The notes beneath the pieces were generated by a model. The model was not told the origin of the DNA and did not search any database. It saw only the letters and a list, made by a program, of their open reading frames with translations. DNA of 64,000 nucleotides from Ahaetulla prasina. Its lineage: Eukaryota > Chordata > Lepidosauria > Squamata > Colubridae. Every line of letters starts with the position of its first letter. Position 1 is the first letter of the stretch. Of this stretch, positions 12,484-23,630 are shown one piece after another. The stretch spans positions 133,896,080 through 133,960,079 of the forward strand of contig NC_080542.1 in assembly GCF_028640845.1 (NCBI RefSeq). The letters are read 5' to 3'. The translations under genes and the position numbers were made by a program.

Positions 12484-13080
12484 GATCAGTACCAAGATTA
12501 ATATCAGGCCAACAATCAAGAAGCAAACAATTCCTTATTAATTTCTTGAGGATGAAATCTAATTTCAAGGCAGAAATTTTGCTATTCTGTTTAACTATAG
12601 CATTTTGTCATTTGACAAGCACACTGCGTGCATTATGTATGCATTTTGTATATTGGATTTCTTTTGTCTTGTGATATTCATTAACTTCAAAATAGGAAAA
12701 GGCTAAAACCTTGAAACCTCTGACCACACACTTTTATAATACAATGGACATTTCATTTCGTTTTTTCATTTTTCCCCCTCATTTTAATTTTTATTTTATT
12801 GCCCATAAAGAAAGAAAGAAAACATATACTGAGAATTCTTTCTCTGATACAGTTGGTGAGGGGAGTACATCAAATGAAGCTAGGAGGTACAGACCATGGT
12901 GGCATCTGGAAGGCGAGATTTGTGACTACCAACTTTTAAGCCTAGGAGCACAGCTCTGCTGCTATGTATGCTAATTATGACAGAGCAGTGGCTGAGAGGA
13001 AAATGTCCCAAAAAATATATGAGGCATTATGGAATTCTTGGTACTCTCTAAGCATGGTTGTTTGCTTGCAAACATTTTAT
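12484..13080. other. unique AT-rich sequence
   Basis: Nothing recognised beyond simple A- and T-rich runs. Confidence 0.45.
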
Positions 13081-13082
13081 TA

Positions 13083-13243
13083 CAGGTAGTCCTCAACTTA
13101 CGACAGTAATTGGGTCTGGAATTATGGTTGTAAAATGTGGCAGTTGGTAAGTGGGTGACCACATTATTTTACAACTTTTTTTGTGGTGGTTGTTTCAACA
13201 GTTGCTCAGTAACTGGTTATAAATCAAGGATTTCCTTTACCTG
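13083..13243. mobile_element. mariner-like MITE
   Basis: Left end TA/CAGGTAGTCCTCAACTTACGA is the shared terminus of the copies at 23337 and 39507. The right end (AAATCAAGGATTTCCTTTAC) is degenerate. Internal GTTGCTCAGTAAC-type words match the family. Confidence 0.65.
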
Positions 13244-13354
13244 AGTAAACAACATTATCAGAGGTAGTGAATGTGTATTTGCTCCCTGTTTATATAGCAG
13301 AATTGCCAATTTTCTTCTTGCCTGAGGCAAAGTTTAAGCATTCAAGAAAGGATA

Positions 13355-13679
13355 CTTTCTTTCTCCTTCCCTCTTTCTTTCTTTCTTTCCTTCTTTCTTT
13401 CTTTCTTTCTTTCTCTCTCTCTCTTCCTTCCTTTTCTTCCTTCCTCCTTCTTTCTTTCTTCCTTCCTCCCTTCCTCCCTCTCTGTCCTTTTCTCTCTCTC
13501 TCGCCCTTCCTTCCTTCCTTCCTTCCTTCCTTCCTTCCTTCCTTCCTTCCTTCCTTCCTTCCTTCCTTCCTTCCTTCCTTCCTTTTCTTTCTCCTTCCCT
13601 CTTTCTTCCTTCCTTCCTTCCTTCCTTCCTTCCTTCCTTCCTTCCTTCCTTCCTTCCTTCCTTCCTTCCTTCCTGCTTG

Positions 13680-13710
<31 letters not shown>

Positions 13711-13712
13711 TT
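13355..13712. repeat. compound (TTCC/TTTC)n microsatellite
   Basis: Pyrimidine-only tract of TTTC, TTCC and CCTG units with short interruptions. The long Pro/Leu/Ser or Lys/Glu/Arg frames across it are artefacts of the repeat. Confidence 0.95.
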
Positions 13713-13744
13713 TCTTCCTCACCCATCAGTGGCTTGAAGGCAAA

Positions 13745-15042
13745 GCACTGGCTGCTGCAGTCTGGATTGAACTGATATCTTGCAGAGGTCATGTGAAATT
13801 ATGTAAAGTTTTCTTGCAAGTGACAAATGTATATTCGCCATCACAACTTGGTTTTGCAAAGGATAGGAAGGATGTAACATCAGTGGTGTTCACACACTTG
13901 CTGCCTGCTTCAAGTTGTCAACATAGCAACTTTGAGCTTTGATTTTACAAAAATATTGTAAGTATTTGCAAGTATTGCTGGAGGTATCCTAGGAATGGGC
14001 TTTGCTATCTGTGGAAAAATAGGAACCTGGAAATGAAATAGACCAGTACCCTATTCTGTCATGCTGTTTAACTTACTACTTAAGCCCATTGAACATTAAT
14101 TTTATTTCTCCAATACCACCACCCCATCACTATTTTTTGAAAATCTGAAGGCTCGTTAAAGCTGGTGGATAGGTACTAATGGATTTTCTTAAAAATAAAA
14201 ATTGTCTAGGCAAAGGTCTTGACCTTTCCGAGTCTCTATTTAGCACCCTCTGTTACAGCCCTTTGCTTCATTTGTTACCATACTGCACCTCAGTGGGAAA
14301 GGTAATTACAGTTAAAATTAAACTCTACAGACTGTGTCCTGCCTTCCTTTTAACTGAGAGTCAACGGAGAGACCAATTCGGGCTTGTTCTCTTCTTGTTT
14401 AGAAGATTCATGTTTATCTAATGTGAAGTCAATATTATCGTCCTGTAAAGAGTTAGGGCACCACTAACAATCCATCAGGGAGAGCTTCTTTATCATGCCA
14501 AAGTACGCTCGGGTAGCTCAAAATCTATTTAACACTGTGCTAATGCTTGAGCTCAGCTTTGCTGTGTCAGCATTCCCACCACCATTCATCTCAGCCTGAA
14601 TCGGTTCACAATCAAATGTTTTACTGAGTGCTCCCAATAGTGAACCTTCCTGAAATTGAAGGTGGGGGGGAGAGGAAAAACAGGTATATAGACACATACA
14701 TCAGAGTGGGGTTTGGTATATTTCAAAATAAAACAAGCGAGCAAAACTTTATACTTTTGCCTCAGCCTCATGTCTTGTCAGTCTTCCCAAGACAGGAAAC
14801 ATGATGAGATGAACTAATTCTAATTTATTGTAAGGCTATGTTAATAGAATCTCACAAGTTTGAAATTACAAACTCCAGCCATCTCCTTTACAGCCTGAGA
14901 AGTTAGAGAGGGTCGCTTATGAGTCTCTCTCTCTGCCCATTATGTTGCTGAGGTCTATATCTTTCTGTTATCTGATCAACCCCTAGGCAACTTTTTTTGC
15001 CTGTCCCTCAAGGTCGTTCTCACATACCATTACATCTACGAA
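13745..15042. other. unique sequence
   Basis: No repeat or gene recognised. The interval 14430-14770 is non-repetitive with several palindromic short words, resembling conserved non-coding DNA in composition. Confidence 0.4.
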
Positions 15043-15047
15043 CATGC

Positions 15048-15602
15048 TGTTGTGGCCCACCAGCAGCAAGTAGAGCTGGTGGCAGATTTGCACAATGAGG
15101 AGGTTAGGAAGGAACATGGGCCAGTCCTGGAGTCTGGGGAAGGCACTGATGAGTGCTCTGTGTCAGAGGCAGAGATGGGGCCAGGGCCGTCCAATGGTTT
15201 TCAGTGAGGCAGACGAACAGTTGGAGCCTGTTCCCAGTGTGTGCATGAGCAGAGTTGCCAGACGAAGGGAACAGCTAAGGAACAAGGGCCAACTTGGGAG
15301 TGAGACCACAGGTGGACGATGAATGGCCCTTTCCATAGGGAATAAAAGAGGAGCGAAAGGGGAGGGGTGTTTGCAGGAGACAATTAGTTCATTCCTGTAT
15401 ACTTGCCAAGTATTGTGGTGTATGAAAGATATCGGCCTGGCCACTCTCCAAGCCTGATGAAGGTTGATAATTGTGAACTACCTTGAAAGACTGTGGGAGA
15501 GGAAAGACTTTGCTGGAGAGAAATTAACTGTAAATTAAATAAAAGCGGTTTATCGGGACGAGGACTTGGCTTCGTGCTGCTGGGGAAGCCTAGGTCAGAA
15601 CA
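15048..15602 (+). mobile_element. solo LTR, 555 bp
   Basis: Starts TGTTGTGGCCCACCAGCAG and ends CCTAGGTCAGAACA, with perfect 5-bp target duplications CATGC at 15043-15047 and 15603-15607. A TATA-like GAATAAAAGAGG (about 15340) and a second AATAAAAG (about 15538), probably the polyadenylation signal, give a plus orientation. The first half has a 75-codon open frame with an Arg-rich segment (RVARRREQLRNK), which may be polyprotein end coded inside the LTR. No second LTR or internal region is nearby. Confidence 0.9.
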
Positions 15603-15607
15603 CATGC

Positions 15608-16339
15608 ATATGTTAAGCAGTTATTATGATGTTCAATTTGTTATGGCTGCCTATAGACAGTAGATTATGTAGATAATCTACATAATTACAGGGAGGCTTT
15701 CAAAATTAAAACAAGGTTACAAATAGTTAAAAACCTAAAACTCAGCCCAGATTATGAGAAACATGACCATAACAAGAAACCACACTGAGTGACCATAAAC
15801 TTATTAACCCCAAATCTACAAAAAAAAAAAAAAGCCATAATTTTAGCTTGGTCGATGGAGTCTTTTTCCATATATAGGAATGTTCTTTAAAGTGAGTTAG
15901 GTTATTTGTCTTTGTAATCAAGGACTATTTTACTATTTGAGTAGTAAAAGCTGTTTGGCAATCTCAAAAAGATTTTTCACACATTGTAACTTGAACCTTG
16001 CATTCCACCTTTGAGAATGTCTCCTAATTTCATTCCCTTTGCTTTGTAATAAATTTCTCAAGAAGATTCTTTTTCACCCAGAAATTTATAGAAAGAAAAT
16101 GCAAAGGAATTTTTCATTCCAGCCCTGATTCTAATGACAAGCTGATCAAATTAAAAAGCTGAATTCAATGTTCAGCCTTCTGAGATTTTGACTGGTTTGT
16201 TTTGTCCAGGTTTAAATTCAAATGTGGAACGCACTGTTGAATTATGATAATATTGTGCCTGATATATGAAGAAGTTGGCATGCCATTGTCAAAAGGGAAC
16301 GTATTCTAGGGCAGGAAATAAACTATTGACCTTCCAGAT
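15608..16339. other. unique AT-rich sequence
   Basis: No recognised gene or repeat. A short near-palindrome, TAGATTATGTAGATAATCTAC, lies at about 15661. Confidence 0.4.
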
Positions 16340-16480
16340 CAGTGTTTCTCAACCTTGACTGTGGGATTCTGGGAATTGAAGTCCACACACATCTTAAAAT
16401 TGCCAAGGCTGGGAATTGCCAAGATTGTTTAGATGTTGCTGAACTACAATTTCCAGCAGGCTGTGGTCAACATGGATTCA
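16340..16480. mobile_element. degenerate palindromic hAT-type MITE
   Basis: Begins CAGTGTTTCTCAACCTTG, with inner words GAATTGAAGTCCACA and CATCTTAAAATTGCCAAGG, the signature of the palindromic family also at 25958-26074, 31314-31462 and 38087-38174. The right terminus is not clear. Confidence 0.6.
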
Positions 16481-16929
16481 GGGATGTCTGCAAGGAAGAT
16501 TTTTTTTTTTTTTTTAAATCAAGATAGCTGCCCTGATGCACATGAAAAAAGAACTTTTATCACAGGGTTGCAGCTGTTATATTGATTTTTTTTCCCCTTA
16601 CCCTTTCTCCCTCCATAGATACCTCAGGCACGGCTAATGGCAAAATACGTTAGATTAGAAAGGATTTAGGAAGGGGTAGACAAAATAATGAGAATTTAAG
16701 AACTCATTTGAAGGTATCTAAACAAAAAATCTATTAAGTAATCTCTTACCGCATCCACAATTCCTTCCGTGTGACGTCTCGGTGATTTCTTCCTGGCTCC
16801 ATTATTTTGCTGTTTCTTCTTTTTTCACTTCAATTTGAATTATTACCATTTTCCACAAATACATTATTATCATTTTCTCACATAATTATCCATTACTTAT
16901 CTGCACCTTTCTTTCTTTATTTTCTTTCT
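16481..16929. other. T-rich sequence
   Basis: Contains a T-run at 16500-16515 and further T-rich sequence toward the LINE tail. The 16780-16929 part may be L1 3' UTR belonging to the fragment at 17160-17690. Confidence 0.35.
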
Positions 16930-17155
16930 TTATTTTTTTTGTCACAACGGTATATGTAAGTATCATACAGAAAGGTTATATAGTATATAAACATATATAT
17001 GAGTAAATATTAGGAGGTATAAGCATATATATATATAGGAAGAAGAAAAGAAAAACAATAGGACAGGAACGGTAGGCATGCTTGTGCGCTTATGCATGCC
17101 CCTTATAGTCTCTTAGGAATGGGGTGAGGTCAATAGTAAATAATAGTAAATATAC
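16930..17155 (-). mobile_element. CR1-L3-like LINE 3' tail
   Basis: Carries GGACAGGAACGGTAGGCATG and CTTATGCATGCCCCTTATAG on the plus strand, the reverse of the tail words at 2405-2600. It lies next to or within L1 3' sequence. Confidence 0.7.
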
Positions 17156-17690
17156 TAACCAATAGTAAAATTTATCCCATATCTTAAAATATTCTGAAAC
17201 CTCTCTTTCTTTAATCATCAAAGTTAATCTTTGCATTTCTGCATAATCTAAAATTTTTCTAATAATTTATCCTTCCAGAGATATTTTCTCTGCTTTCCAG
17301 TTTTGCGCAAAAATCATTCTTGCTTCCGTAATAACATGTATAATCAGATAAATATTATCTTTACTAATTTTCTGTGGTAGGCTCCCCAATAAAAACATCT
17401 CTGGTTTTAAATCAATATGTTGTTGGGTTGTTTCTTCTATCCAACCCTTTATTTTCTCCCAATAGTTTTTGGCTTCTGGACATGTCCACCACATATGATA
17501 ATAAGATCTTGGTAACTGATGACATTTCCAACATTTAGCTGATTTGCTTTAAAAAATTTTGCCAGTTTCTCAGGTGGCCCTTTATGCCATCTATAAAACA
17601 TTTTATATTGATTTTCTTCATATGCAGTGGACATTGTTAATTTTATGACATTTTTTGCAGTGATCATTAAAGAATCATCATGGTTGTTAA
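17156..17690 (-). mobile_element. L1 LINE, C-terminal ORF2 fragment
   Basis: The minus strand encodes, in two frames, the end of L1 ORF2: MSTAYEENQYKMFYRWH, then WWTCPEAKNYWEKIKGWIEE and HIDLKPEMFLLG. These match the L1 pieces at 53528-58097, including the tryptophan-cysteine signature of the C-terminal zinc-knuckle region. A frameshift near 17480 separates the two frames, so it is dead. Confidence 0.85.
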
Positions 17691-17899
17691 ATTAATCTAT
17701 TATCTACAATGGGTAGTGGGAGGTTTTGCTGGTTTCCAGCAAAACAGTTGAAAAAGTTGGTCACTTGACTACAGGACATTGCAAAATTGCCATTAATATA
17801 CTTTGCCTAGTAGCCAAAATGCAATTATGTGACAGCAGGTGAGGGGAGAATCTGAAACAGAACCAGAATCCATTATAAATTTGGTCACTAAGTTACAAG
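17691..17899. mobile_element. probable mariner-like MITE remnant
   Basis: Words such as GTTGGTCACTTGACTACAGGA and TTGGTCACTAAGTTACAAGG resemble the interior of the mariner-like MITEs. Termini are not visible. Confidence 0.35.
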
Positions 17900-18550
17900 G
17901 TCCTGGCAAATAGATGGGGAAGAAATGGAGGTAGTGACAGAATTTATTTTCCTGGATTCCAAGATCAGCACAGATGGGGACTACAGCCAAGAAATTAAAA
18001 GACGCTTGCTCCTGGGGAGGAAAGCTATGGCAAATATAGACAGCATACTAAAAAGCAGAGGCATTAACAAAATGTCAACAAAAGTGTGTATAATCAAAGC
18101 TATGGTTTCCCCAGTTGCAATGTATGGCTGTGAAAGTTGGACCATAAGGAAGGCTGAGAGTCAAAGGATTGAGGCCTTTGAACGATGGTGTTGGAGAAGA
18201 CTATTGTGAGTCCCTTGGACTGCAAGGTGATTAAACGGGTAAGTCCTAGAGGAGATCAATCCTGACTGCTCTTTAGAAGGCCAGATCCTGAAGATGAAAC
18301 TGAAATACTTTGGCCACCAAAGTAATGAGAAGGAAGGACTCACTGGAAAAGAGCCTAATGCAATTGGGAACAATTGAGGGCAAAAGAAGAACGGGATGGC
18401 AGAGAACGAGGTGGCTGGATGGAGTCAGTGAAGCAGTTGATGTGAGCTTAAATGGTCTCCGGGGGATGGTAGAGGACAGGAAGGCCTGGAGGAAAGTTGT
18501 CCATGGGGTAGCGATGGGTTGGATACGACTTCGCAACTAACAACAACAAT
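17900..18550 (+). mobile_element. Bov-B (RTE) LINE 3' end
   Basis: Codes for the Bov-B ORF2 C-terminus: FIFLDSKISTDGDYSQEIKR, then LLLGRKAMANIDSILKSRGI, and VSPVAMYGCESWTIRKAE, with FERWCWRRLL following. A frameshift at about 18207 precedes the rest (YFGHQSNEK-like, then WRKVVHGVAMGWIRLRN). The element ends in a short (CAA)n tail at 18539-18549, typical of Bov-B. It is 5' truncated. Bov-B is abundant in squamates and transferred to ruminants, so it supports a reptile source. Confidence 0.92.
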
Positions 18551-18734
18551 GTTACAAGGACTATCTTGTGAAACATTGCATAGGATCAGCTTCCATTGCC
18601 ACAGTTTCTGGCTGTTGAGCAATTCTGATCTGGCCAGCAACTGAATTTTTCTGGGTTAAAGATATTGGGGAAAGTTGGAGGTAAGAGATAAATTTTATCT
18701 AAAGCTTTTGCTTTCGACTAGCTTTTTTTAAAAA

Positions 18735-18998
18735 AATTTTTAATTTGAATTTATATCCCGCCCTTCTCCGAAGACTCAGGGCGGCTTACACAGTGTTAAG
18801 CAATAGTCTTCATCCATTTGTATATTATATACAAAGTCAACTTTTATTGCCCCCAACAATCTGGGTCCTCATTTTACCTACCTTATAAAGGATGGAAGGC
18901 TGAGTCAACCTTGGGCCTGGTGGGACTTGAACTTGCAGTAATTGCAAGCAGCTGTGTTAATAACAGACAGACTTAGTCTGCTGAGCAACCAGAGGCCC
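18735..18998 (-). mobile_element. tRNA-derived SINE with L2-like tail
   Basis: Third copy of the 2043-2305 family, with tail ATTTATATCCCGCCCTTCTC on the plus strand and head complement ending CAACCAGAGGCCC. It is close in sequence to the first copy. Confidence 0.8.
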
Positions 18999-19180
18999 TT
19001 TTGGCTAGGCTGAAAAAGCAGAACAAACCCAGATATGGTGGTAGGCATTTGGATGAGACCACAAGGATGACTGGAAAAACATCCTGTGTGATGGCAGTGA
19101 TTAGTCGTTTCTACACTGTTGCCAGAAAAATAAATAGAATTCATCTGGTGTTAAATTCAAAGATGGAGACTTTACATTTA

Positions 19181-19416
19181 TAGTGGTACCTTGCTACTCA
19201 TCATTAATTGATTCCAGGAGATGCAATGAACACCAAAACCAACAAGTATCAATTTTTCCCCATAAAGAATAGCGAGGCATGAGGCAACCAACACCAAGCT
19301 CTAGCTGAAACATTGAGTACCAATCAAACGATGAGTAACTGGGATAAAATTTTCTCATCAAAATGTCTGGAGTACCAAATTCGACGAGTTTCAAAGCAAG
19401 TACCGAGGTACCGCTG
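19181..19416. mobile_element. mariner-like MITE, second family
   Basis: Ends TAGTGGTACCTTGCTACT and, reversed, CAGCGGTACCTCGGTACTTG form inverted repeats, flanked by TA at 19179-19180 and 19417-19418. It is 236 bp and non-coding. This differs from the CAGGTAGTCC family. Confidence 0.75.
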
Positions 19417-19418
19417 TA

Positions 19419-20037
19419 CTTTAATTTTTATCTCTTAATTGTTCCCCGGTTTCTTTTCCAGGGAAGTCAAGAAAACTGTGTGATTCTGTATTAACAAATG
19501 TATTAGTTATATGACATGGCCTATCTGCTGATTCTATTTAAAGGAAATGATGGTTAAGCCCTGGAATTTCTGCCCATTTTCCTGACAATCGACTCTGCCA
19601 TTTCAAAAAGGGCCACAATTGTTCCTACAAAGCTACAAGGTCTTTTTTTTTTTTGCAACAAATATCCAAACAAACTTCAGATAAACATCTATTTATCTGA
19701 AGTTTGGCTCCAATCGAGCTACTACAGCTGAAAATTTCATCATATTCTGTCTCAAAATAGCAAACTTACAAATGCTTACAAGAAACACAGTTCAATCTTC
19801 TGGCACAATTTTCTTTTCTTTTCTTTTTTAAAAAAATCAGATTTAGCAGGTTTTACCCCACATAGTGATGCACAACAAAAACAAATTAGACCTGAACAAA
19901 GATGCCTCAATTTACCTTTATGAGGCACTTACTCCCACAGAAGTGATTCAAATAGCACATTGAGAACAACTTTTCCCTTGAATTTCCCTTTGCATTTGTT
20001 TGACAGCCCATATTAGTAACACAATGGAATACATTAC
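19419..20037. other. unique sequence with a short hairpin
   Basis: No gene or known repeat. A perfect 15-bp inverted repeat with a 6-nt loop (stems 19671-19685 and 19692-19706) is the one notable structure. Confidence 0.45.
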
Positions 20038-20104
20038 ATTGTCATCGTCATCATCATCAGTAGCAACAGCAGCATTATTATTACAATAATAATAATAATA
20101 ATAA
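20038..20104. repeat. (ATC)n-(AAT)n compound microsatellite
   Basis: Short runs of TCATCA, CAGCAG and AATAATAAT lie directly against the tail of a CR1 copy. Confidence 0.85.
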
Positions 20105-20477
20105 CAGAGTTGGAAGGGACCTTGGAGGTCTTCTAGTCCAACCCCCTGCCCAGGCAGGAAACCCTATACCATTTCAGACAAATGGTTATCCAACATTTTC
20201 TTAAAAATTTCCAGTGTTGGAGCATTCATAACTTCTGCAGGCAAGTTATTCCACTGATTAATTGTTCTAACTGTCAGAAAATTTCTCCTTAGTTCTAAGT
20301 TGCATCTCTCCTTGATTAGTTTCCACCCATTGCTTCTTGTTCTACCCTCAGGTGCTTTGGAGAATAGTTTGACTCCCTCTTCTTTGTGGCAACCCCTGAG
20401 ATATTGGAACACTGCTATCATGTCTCCCCTAGTCCTTCTTTTCATTAAACTAGGCATACTGAGTTCTTGCAAACCAA
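20105..20477 (-). mobile_element. CR1 LINE 3' end, inverted arm
   Basis: The minus strand has the CR1 ORF2 end ([53 protein letters not shown]), then a stop and the CR1 tail at the left edge. It is nearly identical to the next element in opposite orientation, with both tails outward. A deletion between the RGCHKEEG and [10 protein letters not shown] parts is not present here, unlike in the right arm. Confidence 0.88.
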
Positions 20478-21210
20478 AATGCACAGGTATCGTATATGTG
20501 GTACTGTATATGTGGTACCTTGCTCAATAGTAGTACCTGTGAGAGGGATCTTGGAGTCCTAGTGGACAACCATTTAGATATGAGTCAGCAGTGTGCAGCA
20601 GCTGCTAAAAAAGCCAAAACAGTTCTGGGCTGCATAAACAGAGGGATAGAATCAAGATCATGTGAAGTGTTAATACCACTTTATAATGCCTTAGTAAGGC
20701 CACACTTGGAATATTGCATTCAGTTTTGGTCGCCGTGATGTAAAAAAGATGTTGAGACTCTAGAAAGAGTGCAGAGAAGAGCAACAAAGATGATTAGGGG
20801 ACTGGAGGCTAAAACATATGAAGAACGGTTGCAGGAACTGGGTATGTCTAGTTTAATAAAAAGAAGGACTAGGGGAGACATGATAGCAGTGTTCCAATAT
20901 CTCAGGGGTTGCCACAAAGAAGAGGGGGCGGGCTGTTCTCCAAAGCACCTGAGGGTAGAACAAGAAGCAATGGGTGGAAACTGATCAAAGAAAGAAGCAA
21001 CTTAGAACTAAGGAGAAATTTCCTGACAGTTAGAACAATTAATAAGTGGAACGACTTGCCTGCAGAAGTTGTGAATGCTCCAACATTGGAAATTTTTAAG
21101 AAAATGTTGGATAACCATCTGACTGAGATGGTGTAGGGTTTCCTGCCTGGGCAGGGGGTTGGACTAGAAGGCCTCCAAGGTCCCTTCCAACTCTGTTGTT
21201 ATATATATTA
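20478..21210 (+). mobile_element. CR1 LINE 3' end, longer arm
   Basis: Plus-strand CR1 ORF2 C-terminus: [58 protein letters not shown], then a frameshift near 20738, [20 protein letters not shown] and FLTVRTINKWNDLPAEVVNA. It closes with the tail CCCTTCCAACTCTGTTGTT. A second frameshift (about 20925-20935) breaks the frame before [15 protein letters not shown]. It is head to head with 20105-20477. Confidence 0.9.
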
Positions 21211-21229
21211 CGATAGAAACTACTTTTTA

Positions 21230-21575
21230 TCTGGTTTTGGAGTTCGAATGGCTTCATACCTTCCCATAGTCACATAACCAGATTTCAAACTTGACAACCT
21301 GCTTATCTTTACATCTGGTTGTAGTGTTTTGTGATCATGGGACTGTGATTTAGGATATTTTATTGCCAGTTTCTGGCCTTGTCAGATGATTTCAGGCCAA
21401 AAAACAAAACAAAAAAAGCCAATAGGAATACATGGATTCACTTAACCGCCATGGCATTCACTCAACAACCAGCACAAGTCAAGTCACTCATGTTGGGTCT
21501 TCGACCTATGGCCATCATGACTTACAACAGACATTCCATCATTGTCACAAGTCAAGGGCTCCCTGTACATCCAAT
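21230..21575. mobile_element. probable mariner-like MITE remnant
   Basis: Contains GATTCACTTAACCGCCATGG and CACTCAACAACCAGCACAAG and ends with AGGGCTCCCTGTA. These resemble the interior and right end of the CAGGTAGTCC family. The left end is eroded. Confidence 0.5.
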
Positions 21576-21841
21576 GGCTAAGAGAAATACTTAGATTGAA
21601 AAGCCATAGATTAAAAGGCTAAGATCCCTAAGTGCCCGATAAAAACTCTGCAATGCTGAAAGTGTGACACATTGCAAACTCTATCTTTTTGCATTTGTGC
21701 TCCAGTGTGCTCCAATGTCAGACACAAGTGTGTAGGTGATGTAGCTGGGTTGTGACAGGAACAATGCCAGTGAAAAACAGAGAAGCATTTATCTTCCTGT
21801 GAAATGGCTGACTCTTTCAAATACCACAACTTAGGTTGAAA
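21576..21841. other. unique sequence
   Basis: Nothing recognised. Confidence 0.4.
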
Positions 21842-22019
21842 GCAAACCTAGACAGCATTCATTGGAGATTGAATCTCCAATCCAATGTATGTGTTGTCTT
21901 TTTTCTCTCCCTCCCCTTCCTCCAACATGTCTTTGCTACCTCCACCAGCAAACTCTTCATGTCTATTTAAAGAGCAATTTAAAGATATCCAATCTCCAAT
22001 GAATGCTGTCTAGGTTTGC
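21842..22019. repeat. perfect 30-bp inverted repeat element
   Basis: The left arm 21842-21871 (starts GCAAACCTAGACAGCATTC) is the exact reverse complement of 21990-22019. The 118-bp spacer is pyrimidine-rich with no coding potential. No matching target duplication is seen at the outer edges. It could be an unclassified MITE or a hairpin. Confidence 0.85.
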
Positions 22020-22639
22020 CTACAGCCCTTATTGTGGTATTTGAAGGAGGTAGCCGTTTCCCCAGGAAGGTAACTTCTCCACCCATGATGGGAACAAAGC
22101 CAGACTGAAAATGCTCAGAGACTTTTCTCTCACTAGGCTTTGTGGTTTAACAACAGAAGACAACTCTCTGCTTGAAACAAATGAACACAGGGGTGTGTAG
22201 GTATCATCGATAATTAATATTGCTGAGGCAAGACTGTCTGCTTTATTTAACTCCAGTTCTAGTATTATTGCTTCCTCCCCTCCAGTCCCGTCCATGACTA
22301 GGCTGCATGTAGAAATGAATTGTGGATACTTCTATACTTCGGACAGGATAATAATATATCTGATGGTGTCCCTCCCTGTTTCGCCCGTTTTCCTCTTCTT
22401 TGGATCAGCCACGCAATCTGTCATTACATTCTAGAGAAAAGGAATATTTTGCAAAGAAGAGGTATTTCTTCTGTTGTTACTTCCTTGCTTACGGCTTCCC
22501 AGCTTTATGATTATTGAAGACAGGGAAGGGCTTCTGTGAGTATTGTGGCATTGCAGCAGACTGAATGCCTGCAACTCAGGATTGTCAGCTCCTGGATGCT
22601 GTCATTCATCTTTTCAGTGACTAACTCAATGAGTTTTAG
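22020..22639. other. unique sequence
   Basis: No gene or repeat recognised. Open frames are below 90 codons and lack similarity I can name. Confidence 0.4.
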
Positions 22640-22903
22640 TTACACATAGTATAGAATACTTTGGCCACCTAATGAGAAGGAAGGACCCACTGGAGAAGAG
22701 CCTAATGCTGGGAAAGATTGAGGGCAAAAGAAGAACAGGATGACAGAGAATGAGGTGGCTGGACGGAGTCACTGAAGCAGTAGGCATGAGCTTAAATGGA
22801 CTCCAGGGGATGGTAGAGGATAGGAAGGCCTGGAGGAACATTGCCCATGGGGTCGCGATGTGTCGGACTCGACTTCACAACTAACAACAACAACAACAAG
22901 TAT
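22640..22903 (+). mobile_element. Bov-B LINE 3' end, short
   Basis: Matches 18300-18550: GAATACTTTGGCCACCTAATG, GGATGACAGAGAATGAGGTG, and the end GACTTCACAACTAACAACAA extending into (CAA)n. Only the last 260 bp of the LINE are present. Confidence 0.88.
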
Positions 22904-22964
22904 AGACTGTCTTGCTTTACTTATATTTGGATGCTTTGAACGTGTGTATGTGAAAATTGCTCTG

Positions 22965-23205
22965 CACAATAGTAGTAGCAATAGCAACAGCACTTAGACT
23001 TATATACTGCTTCACAGTGCTTTATAGCCATCTCTAAGCAGTTTACAGACTCGGTGTGTTGCCTCCAACAATCTGGATTTTCATTTTACTGACCTCAGAA
23101 GGATGGAAGGCTGAACCAAGCTTGAACAGCTCAGAATCAAACTGCTGGCAATCGGCAGAATTAGCCTGTAATACTGCATTCTAACCACTGCGCCACCACA
23201 GCTGC
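22965..23205 (-). mobile_element. tRNA-SINE, second family
   Basis: On the minus strand the head is GTGGTGGCGCAGTGGTTAGA, then a box B-like GCAGTTTGATTCTGAGCTG. The tail runs TATAAAGCACTGTGAAGCAG and ATATAAGTCTAAGTGCTG, ending in repeats of the TTGCTA/TACTAC kind. It is distinct from the 2043-2305 family. Confidence 0.75.
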
Positions 23206-23336
23206 AGTAGCAACTGGGGTTGTAAATATAATACATGCTTATATTTCCCTGATATGATGTATGATGCCAAGAACATGATTTTCTTCAAGCAAGCTTTGAA
23301 CTGAGAAGCCCTGATTTAAAATTTGTATTATTAACC

Positions 23337-23359
23337 AATACAGGTAGTCCTTGATTTAA
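23337..23359. mobile_element. left end of interrupted mariner-like MITE
   Basis: TACAGGTAGTCCTTGATTTA is the family's left terminus. The rest of the MITE continues at 23631-23975 beyond a younger LINE insertion. Confidence 0.75.
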
Positions 23360-23630
23360 TAGAGTAGAGTAGAGTAGAGTAGAGTAGAGGAGAGGAGAGG
23401 AGAATAGAATAGAATAGAATAGAATAGAATAGAATAGAATAGAATAGAATAGAATAGAATAGAATAGAATAATTTATTGGCCAAGTGTGATTGGATACAG
23501 AAGGAATTTGTCTTTGGTACATATGCTGTCAATGTACATAAAAAGACAAGATACATTCATCAAGAATCATAAGTTACGACACTTAAATGATAGTCATAGG
23601 ATACAGATAAGCAATCAAATCATACTAGGA
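23360..23630 (-). mobile_element. CR1-L3-like LINE tail with (AATAG)n
   Basis: A (TAGAG)n then (AGAAT)n run (23360-23471) is followed by TTTATTGGCCAAGTGTGATT and GGAATTTGTCTTTGGTACAT, the reverse of the tail at 40320-40415. The pentanucleotide is the 3' terminal repeat of this LINE. (AATAG)n seeded by such LINEs is, from memory, a snake characteristic. Confidence 0.85.

Noticed and set aside
13267..13792. Pro/Leu/Ser-rich and Lys/Glu/Arg-rich frames
   Set aside because: Generated by (TTCC)n repeats; the same holds for frames at 29780-30542, 32352-32989 and 34858-35208.
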